The notes beneath the pieces were generated by a model. It was not told the origin of the DNA. It made no database searches and saw nothing but the letters and a program-made list of their open reading frames with translations. Shown here piece after piece: positions 52,436-64,000 of a DNA stretch of 64,000 nucleotides (the first letter of the stretch is position 1; the number at the start of each line of letters is the position of its first letter). Source of the DNA: Thysanoteuthis rhombus (lineage: Eukaryota; Mollusca; Cephalopoda; Oegopsida; Thysanoteuthidae); contig OY735237.1 of NCBI GenBank assembly GCA_963457665.1, positions 3,270,322 to 3,334,321 on the forward strand. Direction: 5' to 3'. A program made the translations under genes and the position numbers.

Positions 52436-53225
52436 CACACATCTACTAAAATGTGTGCTCCAATCATGGAATGTAGTTATTTCATTCTAATAAATAAATT
52501 TGTAATTTTTTTTTTTTTTTAGCAATTCAAAAAAACTTATATATATATATACAAGACAAAAGTTACTGTAATCCTCTTCAATCGGAATAAGAGTTGTAGT
52601 GGAGCTTCACTTGCAGCAGTCAGGCTTGTTTCTTTTATTATTCCGTTGTAATTCCTTAGATTTGAGAGAACAATAATCTGATAGAGTGTATTGAATTTTG
52701 ACCACTTCTGTTCTTTGTGGATATATATTTTCCATTTACCGGATCAACTCGATCTCTTATCGAATTCTTTTCTTAGATTCGCACAAAAATGTGCGTCGAT
52801 TTTACTTTTGAAATTAGTCAATAAGACATATCAAAGCTTTTGTAATATTTTGAAACATGCATCTAGGAATTTCACGATGCGATGCGTTAATTAAAGTACT
52901 CGGAAGGATCCGTGAGAATATAAGCATTGATCTGGGGGCAACTGTTGCAAACATGGCATTCATTACACTGCAGCTGTTGAAAACCTATATTCATACGAAC
53001 CAAAGCCGGGGTATTAAGGATTGCATCAAACTGCAACCATGTCTCTGAGGCTACTCATCTTGTGTGAAGTTTGCAGTAAGAACTAATTCTTTCTTACCAT
53101 TCATTTTGACAGTCAGAGATCAGCTAAAGCACGCAGCCTCAATATTCTTTCATACGAGGTTAACTGTTTTTTCGACTGTTCAGTAAAGCATTGTTTTTCT
53201 TCAATTGCATATAAGATGCTTTGTC
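52436..53225. other. Spacer without recognised features
   Basis: A T run (52,507-52,520) and a short TA array (52,538-52,552) only; open frames at 52,691 and 52,857 lack support. Confidence 0.45.
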
Positions 53226-53285
53226 TAATCTCAACTTCTTGGCCTTTTGGCAAAAATCTGAGTGTAGTATTTGTACTCTGATGCC
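53226..53285 (+). ncRNA. U2 snRNA-like pseudogene fragment, copy D
   Basis: TTCTTGGCCTTTTGGCAAAA then ATCTGAGTGTAGTATTTGTA follows the U2 snRNA 5' end (TTCTCGGCCTTTTGGCTAAG, ATCAAAGTGTAGTATCTGTT). Similarity ends after about 50 nt. The body shared by copies A and B is absent. Confidence 0.65.
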
Positions 53286-53398
53286 TTTCGGCTAGAAAGT
53301 CGATTAATTCTGGCCAGGATTGCTCCCAATCTCAGGATCTTTGTCCAGTGTACTCAGAATTCATCAGCTTGTCCAAATATCCATGTGACATCAGTCGA

Positions 53399-53427
53399 GG
53401 GGACTGGGGGACTGGGGGACTTGGGGG
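53399..53427 (+). other. G-quadruplex motif / short GGGGGACT tandem repeat
   Basis: Four G runs of 4, 5, 5 and 5 separated by ACT, ACT and ACTT. The pattern meets the usual G4 rule and is unique in this AT-rich window. Confidence 0.85.
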
Positions 53428-53572
53428 CTCTTGCATCCTGTGTCTGCTCGTTCGCATGCGGGACCTGACCATAAACTTGTGTCACCTTTGCAGTTGTGAA
53501 GATTCAAATAAAAAAAAACAAACTTCTATTCACGGCAAAATAATTTGCATTCAATTCTATCGATTGAAATGA

Positions 53573-54156
53573 ACTCGGTAGTGAGTATATATCCATTCCT
53601 TGTCTTAGAATCGTTTCCATACAAAGAAAAGAGATGCAGACCTTTGATTCAGACTTGCATTATTATTGAGAGCGAGTTTCTTTTTTATTTAAAAATATAG
53701 TTCACCTTTATCTTTCTTGAATTAAACGATTATCTTTCTAACGTGAAATTTGTAAAATTCATGTTTTGAATCTCCGTTATGCAAAGAAAGAATAGAAACA
53801 AGAGAGAAACCCTTACTCAAAGCGAAGATATAACCCCCCACCCCACTTTGCGTACACAATAAGCATTCTTGATGTTCTATCGTTTAGTGAAGAGATATTC
53901 AGAAAATTTTCGCCCGTTCCTAAGATAAACTAAAAATTAGGTAATTCTTGTTTATATAGAAGTAAAATGAGGTTGTATGTACAGCGTCTTTAGTCAGTGT
54001 ATTTTAAATTCGTATAAGCAAGGATTTCCAAAAATGACTTTAGAGAAACCACCATAATCCCCCAAGTACTGAAACCACTACACTTGTCACATAAGTAATA
54101 AAATATTATGGGCTGTTGATTGGTGAAACCCCCGTTTTTCTAGCCTCATTGATTTA
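53573..54156. other. Spacer without recognised features
   Basis: AT-rich sequence between the G-rich motif and the RTE fragment, with no gene or repeat recognised. Confidence 0.45.
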
Positions 54157-54708
54157 AGAGTTAAATCAAGTGAAGAATTATACTAGGATAGCAAGCCTTT
54201 GGCAGAGCAAGCTCAACCTTCAAGAATAAGAAGATCCCATTTATCCTAAAAAGAAGGGTGTATAACCAATGCATCCTCCCAATAGTCACTTATGGAGCTG
54301 AAACATGGAACCTAACCAAGAGACAGATCCACAAACTGAGAACCATACAACGTGCAGATGAAAAAATTATGCGTGGCCTCACATGGAGAGACCACAAAAT
54401 AGTACAGTACATCTGGGAAAAGAAAAGAGTCGGGGACATCATAGAATCCATTAAAAATCTCAAATGGCGGTGGGCTGGCCATATTGCAAGAATCGTAGAC
54501 AACCGATGGACAACACGACTCACGACATGGATCCTCTGAGATCACATGCGCAACTGAGGCTGGCAGAGTATTAGATGGAGAGACGAGCTAGACAAATTCA
54601 GATAGTACTGGCTTCGCGACGTCCATGATAGAGAAGTGTGGCGAATCCTGGGTAAGTTTATGTCCAACGACGGACGTTAAAAGACTGATGATGATGATGA
54701 AGCTTTAA
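54157..54708 (+). mobile_element. RTE-like LINE fragment, C-terminal end
   Basis: The longest intact piece of the family here: LPIVTYGAETWNLTKRQIHK, then ADEKIMRGLTWRDHK, DIIESIKNLKWRWAGHIARI and DNRWTTRLTTWIL before a stop; then RDELDKFR, YWLRDVHDREVWRILGK and FMSNDGR, with a TGATGATGATGATGA tail. 5' truncated and mutated. Confidence 0.88.
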
Positions 54709-55386
54709 GACACGTTACAATTAAGTTTGACCGGATCGTCTTAAAAAAAATCTAAATGAGTCTTTGTAACATATGTTATCGAATGGTGAAAATAGATCTT
54801 TAATAGTTTCCAAGATGTAGCTCATCTCTTTGGCCAATACATTTGATGACAAGTTGGATTACGAAGCACTTACATTTAACCACAAATGGTATATAGCATT
54901 TCATGACATATTCTGTTACGTACAAGAACTTGAAAGTTGGAACTAACTATATTTCCCGATGTTGACTTTCAATATACCTTTCCTCTAGCAGTTCTTGTAT
55001 TTTCTATCCAAGTTGCCGATTCAAAAGTTCGTAAATCCGTATAGCTCTTGCCTTATTGATCTATTTCCCTCAAAATGAAAATAAGATATACAAAACATTA
55101 TACTCCAAATCATTCTTTTATTTCTTTACTGGCTAATTCAATAAAAGAATTTAGAGTGATTTTAAAACCTGTGCGTAATTTGGACTGAGTTTTTTTTATG
55201 CAAATCATTACTTTTCACCGTTTCGCCAACAAGTTAACAAACAAATTATTTCCAGGTTTATATTGTTTACGTAAATAATTTTCATATGAGAATTTTCGAC
55301 ACTCTTTCTTTTTGATTACACAAATATTATTACGATAGAATTGACAGCTTACAAGTCATTGGCATTATAATGTCAAAAGTCCACAA

Positions 55387-55425
<39 letters not shown>
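55387..55425. repeat. (GAT)n microsatellite, 13 units
   Basis: Uninterrupted GAT array. It lies next to the tail of an inverted RTE end and probably grew from such a tail. Confidence 0.95.
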
Positions 55426-55451
55426 AGCGGCAGCTGTTGTTAATAGAAGTA

Positions 55452-55562
55452 ATCATCATGATAATCATCATCAGCCTTTTAACGTTCCTCGTTGGACATA
55501 GACCTTCCCAAGGAATCACCACGCATCTCTATCGTGGGCGTCGCCGAGCCAATACTTTCTTT
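55452..55562 (-). mobile_element. RTE-like LINE, extreme 3' end
   Basis: On the minus strand KYWLGDAHDRD-like coding, GGGAAGGTCTATGTCCAACG and GTTAAAAGGCTGATGATG match the ends of the copies at 29,803 and 54,157. Only the last ~110 bp is present. Confidence 0.75.
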
Positions 55563-56030
55563 TGTTGTCTTGGAACAACATCACCATTTCTCAACGAATC
55601 TTCACCAATTTTGGCAGAGAGGTCCTGATGCATCCCAGACTAATGATAAAGATTTTTCCCTTGGTTTTAGCTCTGAAGTATCCTGGCACCTGTACATCCA
55701 GTGGGCAAACATACAACAAAGGCGATCATTTCCAGGTGGCGTGTAATTTTTGCACATTCTTTTCGAGATTTGTCGTTTGTTCAAAGAAAACTTGTTTACC
55801 TCCAAATGAGTAAATTTAGAATACTTTTGAATTGTGCCTGAGTGAATTTCTTAATTGCCGTATTTCCCGGTTGATAAGACGCTACAAATAGTAAGACGTT
55901 CCCTATAATTAGCCAGGTATCTTGCAGGGAAAATACTTGATGATTAAATCACTTACTGTATTAGAGTTGGTGGGCATCTAAGCTGTGCGCATGCGCGTAC
56001 ACATACACGTTTTACAATCAGTGCACAAAG

Positions 56031-56127
56031 GAAATTTTCAATCTTTTTATTGATCACCCCAACGCTACAGGTGGCCAAAAGACATTTGTTGCATGAAGGT
56101 TTCCATTGAGTGACTAACCAGACCTGC
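56031..56127 (+). repeat. R1 interspersed repeat, 3' part only
   Basis: TTTTTATTGATCACCCCAAC, CCAAAAGACATTTGTTGCAT and TCCATTGAGTGACTAACCAG, then ACCTG, match the last ~100 bp of R1. Confidence 0.7.
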
Positions 56128-56221
56128 TTACCTTCATCTCAATTTTTGTTACTTTCCATCACATCTATTCTCAGGTCGGTTTTCTCGGTCACTGAATAAA
56201 TAGATAGCGCGGATAGGAATA

Positions 56222-56290
56222 AAGAATAAGCTCCTGGTGAGACTCGAACTCACGCCCTCGATCCAAAACGTGATACAGAATAGGTCAGGG
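56222..56290 (-). repeat. tRNA-like sequence (SINE head)
   Basis: On the minus strand GTGAG-TTCGAGT-CTCAC forms a perfect T arm, followed by CAGGAGC. The D-arm side is poorly preserved. Confidence 0.5.
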
Positions 56291-56334
56291 TGAGGGATGA
56301 GTTTGAAGGTCTGATTTAGACTTTCACCTGCCAC

Positions 56335-56428
56335 TTTTAACCGTAGCTCAGGTGGGAAGAGCGGTTGAGCATTAATCGAACCACCCTCCGACATAGAGGA
56401 GTTATGCGTTCGAATCTCACCGGGTGCT
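56335..56428 (+). repeat. tRNA-like sequence (SINE head)
   Basis: GTAGCTCAGGTGGGAAGAGC is a textbook D arm/A-box; GCGTTCGAATCTCACCGGG contains the B-box. The spacing between them is longer than in a normal tRNA and the acceptor stem does not pair. It faces the copy at 56,222 in opposite orientation. Confidence 0.6.
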
Positions 56429-58909
56429 TATTCATTGTCTTCAGTCCACTCTCTCTATGTATTCACACACTGCCAGCCTGAGTATCGGTGCGACAAAAAT
56501 TGAGCTTTTTACTTGAATCAATTTTGGTATCCGGGTCCTACATTTGATCTTTACATTTAAAGGTGTGTTTTTTTCCCAATCTTTATTTCCTGTACTTTGT
56601 AGAAGGGTGGCGAAAGATGGTTGTACGTATAAGGGAAACCCTGTGCGAAAGGACAACATTACAGAGATAGTTGTAGAGCATTTCAACGAACACCTACAAT
56701 TAATGTAGTTCGATGAATTCCAATGAAACGATCAACAACAATTGGCAAACGACACGCACTTCTGGCCAAGATTGACCGGTTACCTTTCCAATTTTAACCA
56801 ACTTCCAATTGCTGACTTAATTACTTCTGTCGCATCCATATTGATTTGCAGTGGTTTAGTGCATGAAAAGGAAGTAAGGGAACGCACGGTTCTGTTTCCC
56901 GAGAGGTCCGTGAGCTCACCCAACCCCCATCCCCAACAACATTTTTGAAATTCAACCAATTTCAGTGATGTTATAAGGCTACATGGAATGAATACTTGAG
57001 CATTCTGGGCTAGTCTTTTTATCAGTAAATACAGACTTTTACAAGTATAGATAGTCTCCTTCATCCCGAACGTATGGGCATGCCGTTACCACGCGTCCCA
57101 AGAGCGCCACACTACCGATGGTTTGCTTAATTTATTATGACAAAAGTAATCAAGTCACGGATTAAAGGTCAGATGAAATTGGGAAGGTTGTTTATTTTGT
57201 CTAGAAGTGTCATCTCAGCTAAGAATGAAGCAAACGAGAAAGAAAATGTTTATTGACAATCAGTTTTCGAATTCATTAAAAATGGCGAGGCCGTCTTGTT
57301 CAAACTTCTGTTCTGTAACGTCACAGATTTGGTGGAGCCAGGAAGAATGGTCCTTCATGGCAACGCTCCACGTAGTAGCTTCATATTCCTCGTCGCCTAC
57401 AGCGACCTCTCCCGTCTTTAATGGACTCTATCATCAAGTAAAGACTCCATTCTAGTACATGACCTTTTACAAGAATCTTAACTGATATCTAATGCTTGCA
57501 GAACATTCCAACATCTCCACAATCTGAACGGTCTGATATAGATTGATTGTAAAAGAAATAAACACAAACAAACATTTTTAAAAATTCGAATATGGTTCAA
57601 CTACAAGCATTTCTTTTGTAGCTATCTTCATTTTTGATGCTGAGATTACACTACTGGCAAAAATTAACCTGTCATCTTCTCATTTTCATCTGACCTGTAA
57701 TTTGTGACTTGAATCCTTTTGCCACAATAAATCGGATGAATCAGCAACGGTGTAATGGTGTGGAAACGCGTGGGAACGGCCTGTCTTTACTTTTGGGTCA
57801 AGGGGAGGGGCGTTCTCTCACTAACTATACTAATAAAATTCTGTATTAAATGATCAGAAAACTAGCCCGTATATGCTCCAGTATTCATCCTATATGACCT
57901 CAAAATGTCACTGAAATTAATTAAATTTCAAAAGCGTTCTCAGAGATGAAGGTCGGCGAGTGTAAAGACTCACTCCAGGGAGCATAGCCTTACGTCCCGT
58001 AGCTTTTTTTTTTTTTAGCAAGATACCAATGCAGACCAATATGGGTGTAACAACCATATCAGTTTGCTTGATTTATCACAGTGATCAGTCAGTTGTTGAT
58101 AGCTGTGATTAATAGTGCTATCTTAGATAAAGAAAAATTGAGTTATCAAATTTTAAAACCGATCCTGGACCCTATAGGCATGTATGTTCCAAAACTCGTA
58201 CTTAACTCAAAGTGTGTTTGACACCATTACAATCAGGGGCACGAAAAGCGATTCGAGGCGAGGGTAGCTTTTCAAGGGTGGGGGGCATTTTACGACATAT
58301 ATATTTAGAAATCACTAAAATCGGCAGGAGTTTTTCGTTTCCAGCAAACTTTATTGCTAAAAATATTTTGTATATTCATTTAAAATCAACGAATTGAATA
58401 GAATAAGAAAGAATCCAGAACAAATTGTTTATGAGGATAAAACATTTACTTTTATTAAACTTACTAATTATTTAAAAAAATGACCAGATTTTCGGCTGTC
58501 GTAGATTTTCATTGGATGAATTAGAAGAAAATCAGCAAAATCTCGACAAAAATTGGTTTATTTGGAAGACTGAGTCGTTGGCTTTTTTTCAAAGAGGATA
58601 TGCAAGTGCTTATTTGATTTCAAGAAAGCAGGGGTCAGCTGCCCTCGTGATCTAAATAATCTAAATAATAATTGTTGAATAACAAAATCAGCCATTAGCA
58701 TCGGAATTTCATTAAGAACGAGAAACACACTGAGAGCACATACACACATCCACACCATACACACATGAGCACAGCTCAGAGGGACCAATGCTCACAAACC
58801 CTAATACGATAAGCTATTTAATCCTCAAATATTTTCCACGAAAGATATCAAGCTAATGAAAGAGTGCATTTTATGACTTGTAGTATCTTATCAGCCGGGA
58901 AATACGACC

Positions 58910-59880
58910 ATCAGGAAATGCGTTCCTGCAAACCCAAAAATATTTCAACAGTCCACATTTCCTCTGTGAACAAACAATTTTTTCCTAAAGAATAAGAGCA
59001 AAATTTACATGCATCCTCGAAATGATCACCTTGCTTGTACGTTTTCCTATTTGATGTACAGATTTTAGGGAAAATTTAGGAAACAACCAAAAACAAAAGA
59101 AAAAGAAATCTCAATTATTATTCTGGGGTGGATCCGGGCCTCTCTGCCAAAATTGGTAAAGATTCGTTGAAAAATGGCAATGTTGTTCCAAGACAAAGAG
59201 ATCAACGAAATTTATCGCTCATTATATAGACTAGCGTATACTCATCAGAAAGGTGCCTGAACCAATTTCATAAGTTAATTTTCTTTCTAATTCAACTATC
59301 CTGAATTTAGTTTTTTTTTTCAAAGCCTCAACTCAACTCAAGCTGTTTTAAAGGGTGATCTTACATAAAGTCTAAAGACTTTCTATGACGTAATCTTCAT
59401 TGTTATTTCATAATAGGAACGTAAATTAACCATTGAAATCAATGCGCAAAAAACAGAGAGGAAATTTGCATTTATATCTATTTTATGTTTAGATAATACA
59501 TAAATACAGTAATGTTCATAAGTATTTGAACAAATACAATTTATGTTCTTGCCTATGATAACATTGTTTCCATTTATATCTATTGGTCAAGTTTGAGGCG
59601 ATTTAACTAACTAGTTTGGTAACCATCCCAACTGACAATGTTACAAGACCTTTTGAATTTTCTTGATTGATTTTGAACAGAATCTAAATAGGATGATAAA
59701 ACAATATTCGGTCTGATTCATTTAACAATTCAATTCAATCAATCTTGAAATGATCGCCTTCCTTGTTCAAAATCAGGTGAGCTGGACAAGTTTTGGGAAA
59801 GTTTCAACCTTGAATAAAATAAACAGAATATTATTTAATGGTGTATGAGTACGACACAACTGCCCCTCCCCAATTTGGGC

Positions 59881-59915
<35 letters not shown>

Positions 59916-60019
59916 AAGAAGAAGAAAAATCGAATAGAGAAATAAAAGAAAAATTAACAAATCAATTATGATATCCATTTACCTCTCTCAACGTAGTCGT
60001 AGACATAGATGTATCACCC
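58910..60019. other. Spacer with a GAA microsatellite
   Basis: GGGGTGGATCCGGGCC at about 59,145 may be the start of another R5 piece. No gene recognised. Confidence 0.4.
59885..59926. repeat. (GAA)n microsatellite, about 13 units
   Basis: Uninterrupted AAG/GAA array. Confidence 0.95.
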
Positions 60020-60290
60020 TACGGCTGACTTTCTATCCATCCATCCGTCGGTCCACACGATATCTCCCAGAGTTCTCAATGAGTTTCAACGAAAGTTTGT
60101 GGGAGGATGCATCATGGGCTAAGAAATAGGTGGTTGAATTGTGGGGAGAGTCTAGGAATTCATTTCCGATTGAGAAATATTTCTCCTTTTTTTAGCTCTA
60201 GTCTCTGGCCACACGATATCTCAACGGATTCTTTGAAAAAAATATAGAATGTTAGGCCAGGAACTGATGAAGAAGTTTTTACATTTCGGA
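60020..60290 (-). repeat. Two R5 repeat copies in tandem
   Basis: On the plus strand TCCACACGATATCTCCCAGA (60,051) and GCCACACGATATCTCAACGG (60,208) are the inverse of the R5 GAGATATCGTGTGG block; each is followed by a TTTCAACGAAAG- or TTCTTTGAAAAAA-type block and GGCTAAGAAAT or GGCCAGGAACT. Both point the same way and lie about 160 bp apart. Confidence 0.6.
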
Positions 60291-63200
60291 GGCTGATAAA
60301 TGAATTTATTCTTGATTGAGAGATGTTTTCATTATTTTGCATGAAAATAAGTAAAAAAGGTAAACAGTGAAAAAAATGCTTAATTTGAATTTTAAGGGAA
60401 GTAATAAAATATTGCTAAACCTGACTCCGTCTTCCCTGTTCTTAGATATCTTATCTATATTCATTTTTTTGTTAGTGTGCACTTTTCAAGTTCTTTTTTA
60501 GTTCGTATTCATCAGTGGCAATATTATGTAATTTTGACTGTTTATCGTCAATTGATAAAAGAAGACTATTTATCGGAAATTAATTGTTTTTATACGTGCG
60601 AAATTTCGGGCAAATAACCCTCTGAACCTCTTAACCAATGGATTCCCATACTTCAATGATCTGAATCACACATTCTTCTGTTAACAACATTGCATTACAG
60701 TCCGACCGTTTTATACCAATGTGGAAAATCAACCGAGAATTTTCTACGACCATAGGACCTTGGACAGCAAGTTCTGTGTTTGGAATAGACCTCCAGCCTT
60801 TGTTATGAAGTTTTGAGGTTTAGCACGACGACCCCACCCTTTAAACCGAGGTTTGCATCAACGGTTCATCAAGGAAGCACGGATAGGAGCAAAGACTGTA
60901 TATCGTATGTTTGACGGAAGTTTCCTTCTCTTAGTAGAAACCTGAGCTAGCTATGGGGATCTACCGCCCCTTTGCGGTATAAATCCAGCATGACTGACTT
61001 GGGTAGTTAAACCAGTGGACGTAAACATTCCGTAATTGGTAGATGCCTGAGCTGGCTATGGAGTTCAGTTCTTTGAAGGAGAATCCTGACAGTGCGCCTG
61101 TCTAATACTTTAAGCAGAGACCCAAGAAAGCGTGTGCTGATTGTAGAGATCTGCGAAATGATCTGACTTTATAGCAGCTAGAGTAGATTAGAGCCCAGGT
61201 CCGAGTCACATTTCTGGAAAGGTTAGTGCAGATTTCGCTTTATCAATAACGATTTAGGCTTTTATAGCATTTTCTAGCTTATAGGAAATTGTGTACTCAT
61301 GGATAACCCCCTTATCACTTTTTTTAGATAAAATTTATGTTTTTTACTTCTTCAACTCATTGAGATAGCTGAGATTATAGTACGGGAAGAATACCCCTAT
61401 CCCCCACCCAATCACTCCGTTTTATCAATTGTTTTACACCGATTGGGGAAAGAAAAAGTAACTAATGGCTAACGTAAGCTGATGATTTACAATTCAAGAT
61501 TTAAAAAAAAAAGTGGTGAGTTTGAATTCCATAATGCCTAGATAGTATTTCTTTGACGGTTATACATTTTTATGTCTGCCAAATATCCTTAATCCAAGCG
61601 AAGTAACTCTCTAATGTAAATCTATTTTAAAGGGAAAAGAAACTTCTTCCATGGTGGAAATGATTTCATAAGAGAATATAACTATGTAAATTCTATTGAG
61701 AGGGCAGCTTCCCCTGTTAGGAGCGCTTTTCAATGAAAGTGAAGCCAAGAAATGAAATTGAATCAATGAAAGACCTTCATATGCACTCGAACCCCTCCCC
61801 CTAAACAAAATAATATTTCAGCCTGCCCCATTTCGTTCTGTATTTTATGGTCCAGTCTTCCAAGTATTGTCTCATTATTATCATATTTTCGCCCTAGGCA
61901 TCATTTTATTTTCAGTCCATTGCCTATTGCGCTACCGTTATTTTTATTCCATGTTTCACCCAGCAATAGTTATTATCTTGAATTGAAAGGAGAAAAATAG
62001 TCCAGTAAATTCCTGACCTAAAATATCTAATGTCTGGAAAATCATTCCGTACTGAAACCAAAAGTTTGAAACGTTACAAATATCTTGTTTTTTTTTTGTT
62101 GTTTTTCTTCATTAATTTACATAATTATCTTTTTTTGTGGAATAATTCCCTCGATGAAATTATTTTCTTATTGGAATTATTTCTTACACCCATTTGATGT
62201 AATATTTAAAATAAAATGCCCGGTGATATTTTCATGTTAAAATACAGTGGTTATTTGGACTGAATATGCACACCTGACAGCAATTATTTAATACCGGGCT
62301 ACAGTAGACACCCCTTATCAAATATCAATGTATTGAATTCAGTGTGATATTTGCATTGCTTTTTAAAAAATATATTTCTTGATTTGGTCAAATGTCTGTC
62401 TTATATATTTGTATATACAGGTACAGGGGCACACAATCACCCCAGAGAATGAAACTGCTTTTTGGTATAATTTTCTTTTTTTTGTTTGCCTAGTCTGACA
62501 CAAGGTAATAATAATGGGGTACTGCATCAGGATCAAATTCACTACAAGAACCAATATTCTGCCAAAATATTTTACTTTTTTGTCAATCTACGATATAGAC
62601 AACAGATCTTTTTCCCGGTAACCGTAATATTTTAGCGTTCATCCGTCAAGGGAGGCAACTTTAGATAAATTATTTGCATAGTAACTTCCCTTCTTTTCTA
62701 CTTTTTGAAAAAAATATTTCGTTTTTTTTTTCTTTAAATATTTTTGTGAGATAAAAAAATCTAAAAATATTTCGCCACAAACTTCCTCAATTCAAATGAT
62801 ATCAGGTGACTGGAATATCAAAATGTCAATTCAAAGTACAACATTTTGTAATCTTGATAAAACACTTCAAGATAAATTTCAGTAAAGGTCTAACCAAGTA
62901 CGATTGGCAGACAATGTGATCCAAGGTACCTGACAGGCTGTTTTCGCTCCCCACCACACACACGTACACACACTGCACAAACACCCTCGTCCTTTAGCCA
63001 TCCTACTTTCATCTGCTATGATCCTTTTAGCTCGCCATAGTGCATTCACCAACAGGTAAACTTCTCAGACAACATATTTCAAAAATGGACATTTTGTATG
63101 ATTGTATTGACTTAAGAGTTTCGAAACACAGCTCCACTAAAGAAAGCGTCGGGCCCCCTGCCATTCAAGTCCCGATGCGATGTACCGGCTGCACCCTCTT

Positions 63201-64000
63201 CTCATAGCCCCCTCCCCCGTGGGATCAAACGCTTGTTGTAAGTATTCTGCTCGGCTTTTTATGGAAGGTAAATACCGTTTATTAAGTCATCTCTAAAATC
63301 AATTGTTGTTTTTTTAAAAAAGTTTTATTGTTATTGAGTCCATAAAGATAAGTTTTATAATATAGCATCAGAAGGTTTCAGCAGATAAAATTAGGTAAGT
63401 GCTTATCGCTACTTAGAAGGGAACGTGATTGTTATTATTCTGCTTAGCAGGAGGGGGGGATAGAGAAAGGCAAATCACTGGGGAATAAACTATTTGTAAA
63501 AATGTTTCGTGATTTGTCGATTTACATGAATTATAAACGAATAAGTATTCCTCTGATATAATAAGGGGTTTTGCTTTCTTAAAACTTTGGACCCTTTCCT
63601 GGGGTCTCTCACCATTTATGGTGAAAAAAGGATAATTTCAAAGAGAAAAAATTGTTCATTTCACCTATTTTCGACAATAATAGAAGAATGTTTAGCCTTT
63701 GGCAAACCATCTCTGTTTCTGTTTTCATATTTACTCTTTTCAGGTGAATAGAAAAGAGAGAGAAAGAGAAAGAATGAGTGAGAGTGTGGACGTATTTTGA
63801 CGTTTGTTAAACTAAGATATTTAATTTAATTATATCTTTATTTCAAATGAAATCTCTTCTTAAAAAAAAAAGAAGAATATTGTGATCACTGAACTTTCTT
63901 CTCAAAAAACGAAATGTCAAAAATACATGTTTAGAATTAATTGTAAAAATGTATTTTCCTCCTCCTACTTGACTTTTCTGTCTGATTTAGATTTTCTTTC
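60291..64000. other. Right-end spacer, no recognised gene
   Basis: Two similar segments, ACCTGAGCTAGCTATGGGGA (60,950) and GCCTGAGCTGGCTATGGAGT (61,048), suggest a small local duplication. A less AT-rich patch lies at 63,120-63,230. I recognise no coding region, tRNA or transposase here; short exons may be missed. Confidence 0.45.

Larger units (their letters stand above)
55857..58907. mobile_element. Candidate DNA transposon or foldback element with ~150-bp terminal inverted repeats
   Basis: CGTATTTCCCGGTTGATAAG at the left is matched in inverse by CTTATCAGCCGGGAAATACG at the right (58,888-58,907). The match continues inwards with indels for about 150 bp: GGAAAATACTTGATGATTAA against GGAAAATATTTGAGGATTAA, GTATTAGAGTTGGTG against GTATTAGGGTTTGTG, and AGCTGTGCGCATG against AGCTGTGCTCATG. 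The inner 2.75 kb has no recognisable transposase and contains an R1 piece and two tRNA-like heads. It could equally be two separate inverted copies of a smaller repeat. No target duplication was seen. Confidence 0.55.

Overview
This window looks like AT-rich nuclear DNA from an invertebrate animal, most likely a protostome. There are spliceosomal introns (GT...AG, polypyrimidine tracts ending in TTTCAG), AATAAA poly(A) signals, large intergenic spaces, many microsatellites and a dense mix of decayed transposons: mariner, Tc1/mariner-like, pogo/Tigger, hAT-type ends, RTE-like LINE, solo LTRs, tRNA- and U2-derived SINEs. I cannot name the species. Arthropod and mollusc are both possible.

The real genes are few. 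At 2.58-3.47 kb are the last two exons of an unrecognised gene whose body lies off the left edge. From about 13.7 to 43.7 kb is a local C2H2 zinc-finger family of two subfamilies. Subfamily A has GETPF-type linkers: a broken copy at 13.8 kb and an intact 13-finger gene at 22.5 kb. Subfamily B has GEKPY/F linkers: two intact 12-finger genes arranged head to head, minus strand at 33.2-37.4 kb and plus strand at 39.3-43.2 kb, followed by a decayed scrap of a third 3' end. Each coding region sits in one exon. That exon begins at a conserved CAG|GTTG acceptor, and 2.2-3.3 kb upstream there is a matching non-coding first exon. The three first exons share an ungapped 46-bp block with a CACCG...ATTTCCGG core, which is the best candidate for a common promoter of both subfamilies.

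Repeats fill the rest. Two cecropia-type mariner copies (6.4-7.5 kb minus, 31.1-32.3 kb plus) and three shorter Tc1/mariner remnants are all dead. Three fragments carry the RTE C-terminal region and a fourth only the extreme 3' end; one of them (38.4-39.2 kb) has its 5' half inverted in the way expected from twin priming. Two nearly identical ~0.8 kb solo LTRs lie at 28.7 and 50.2 kb. Four sequences resemble the first ~45 nt of U2 snRNA, and two share the same 3' body, suggesting an snRNA-headed SINE. A ~380-bp family without a clear class (called R1 here) has at least six copies. Two foldback elements, at 11.9-12.4 kb and with ~150-bp arms at 55.9 and 58.9 kb, complete the picture.

From about 43.7 kb to the right end I see no convincing protein-coding gene, only repeats and unassigned sequence. 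All identities rest on reading the sequence; no alignment or database search was run.
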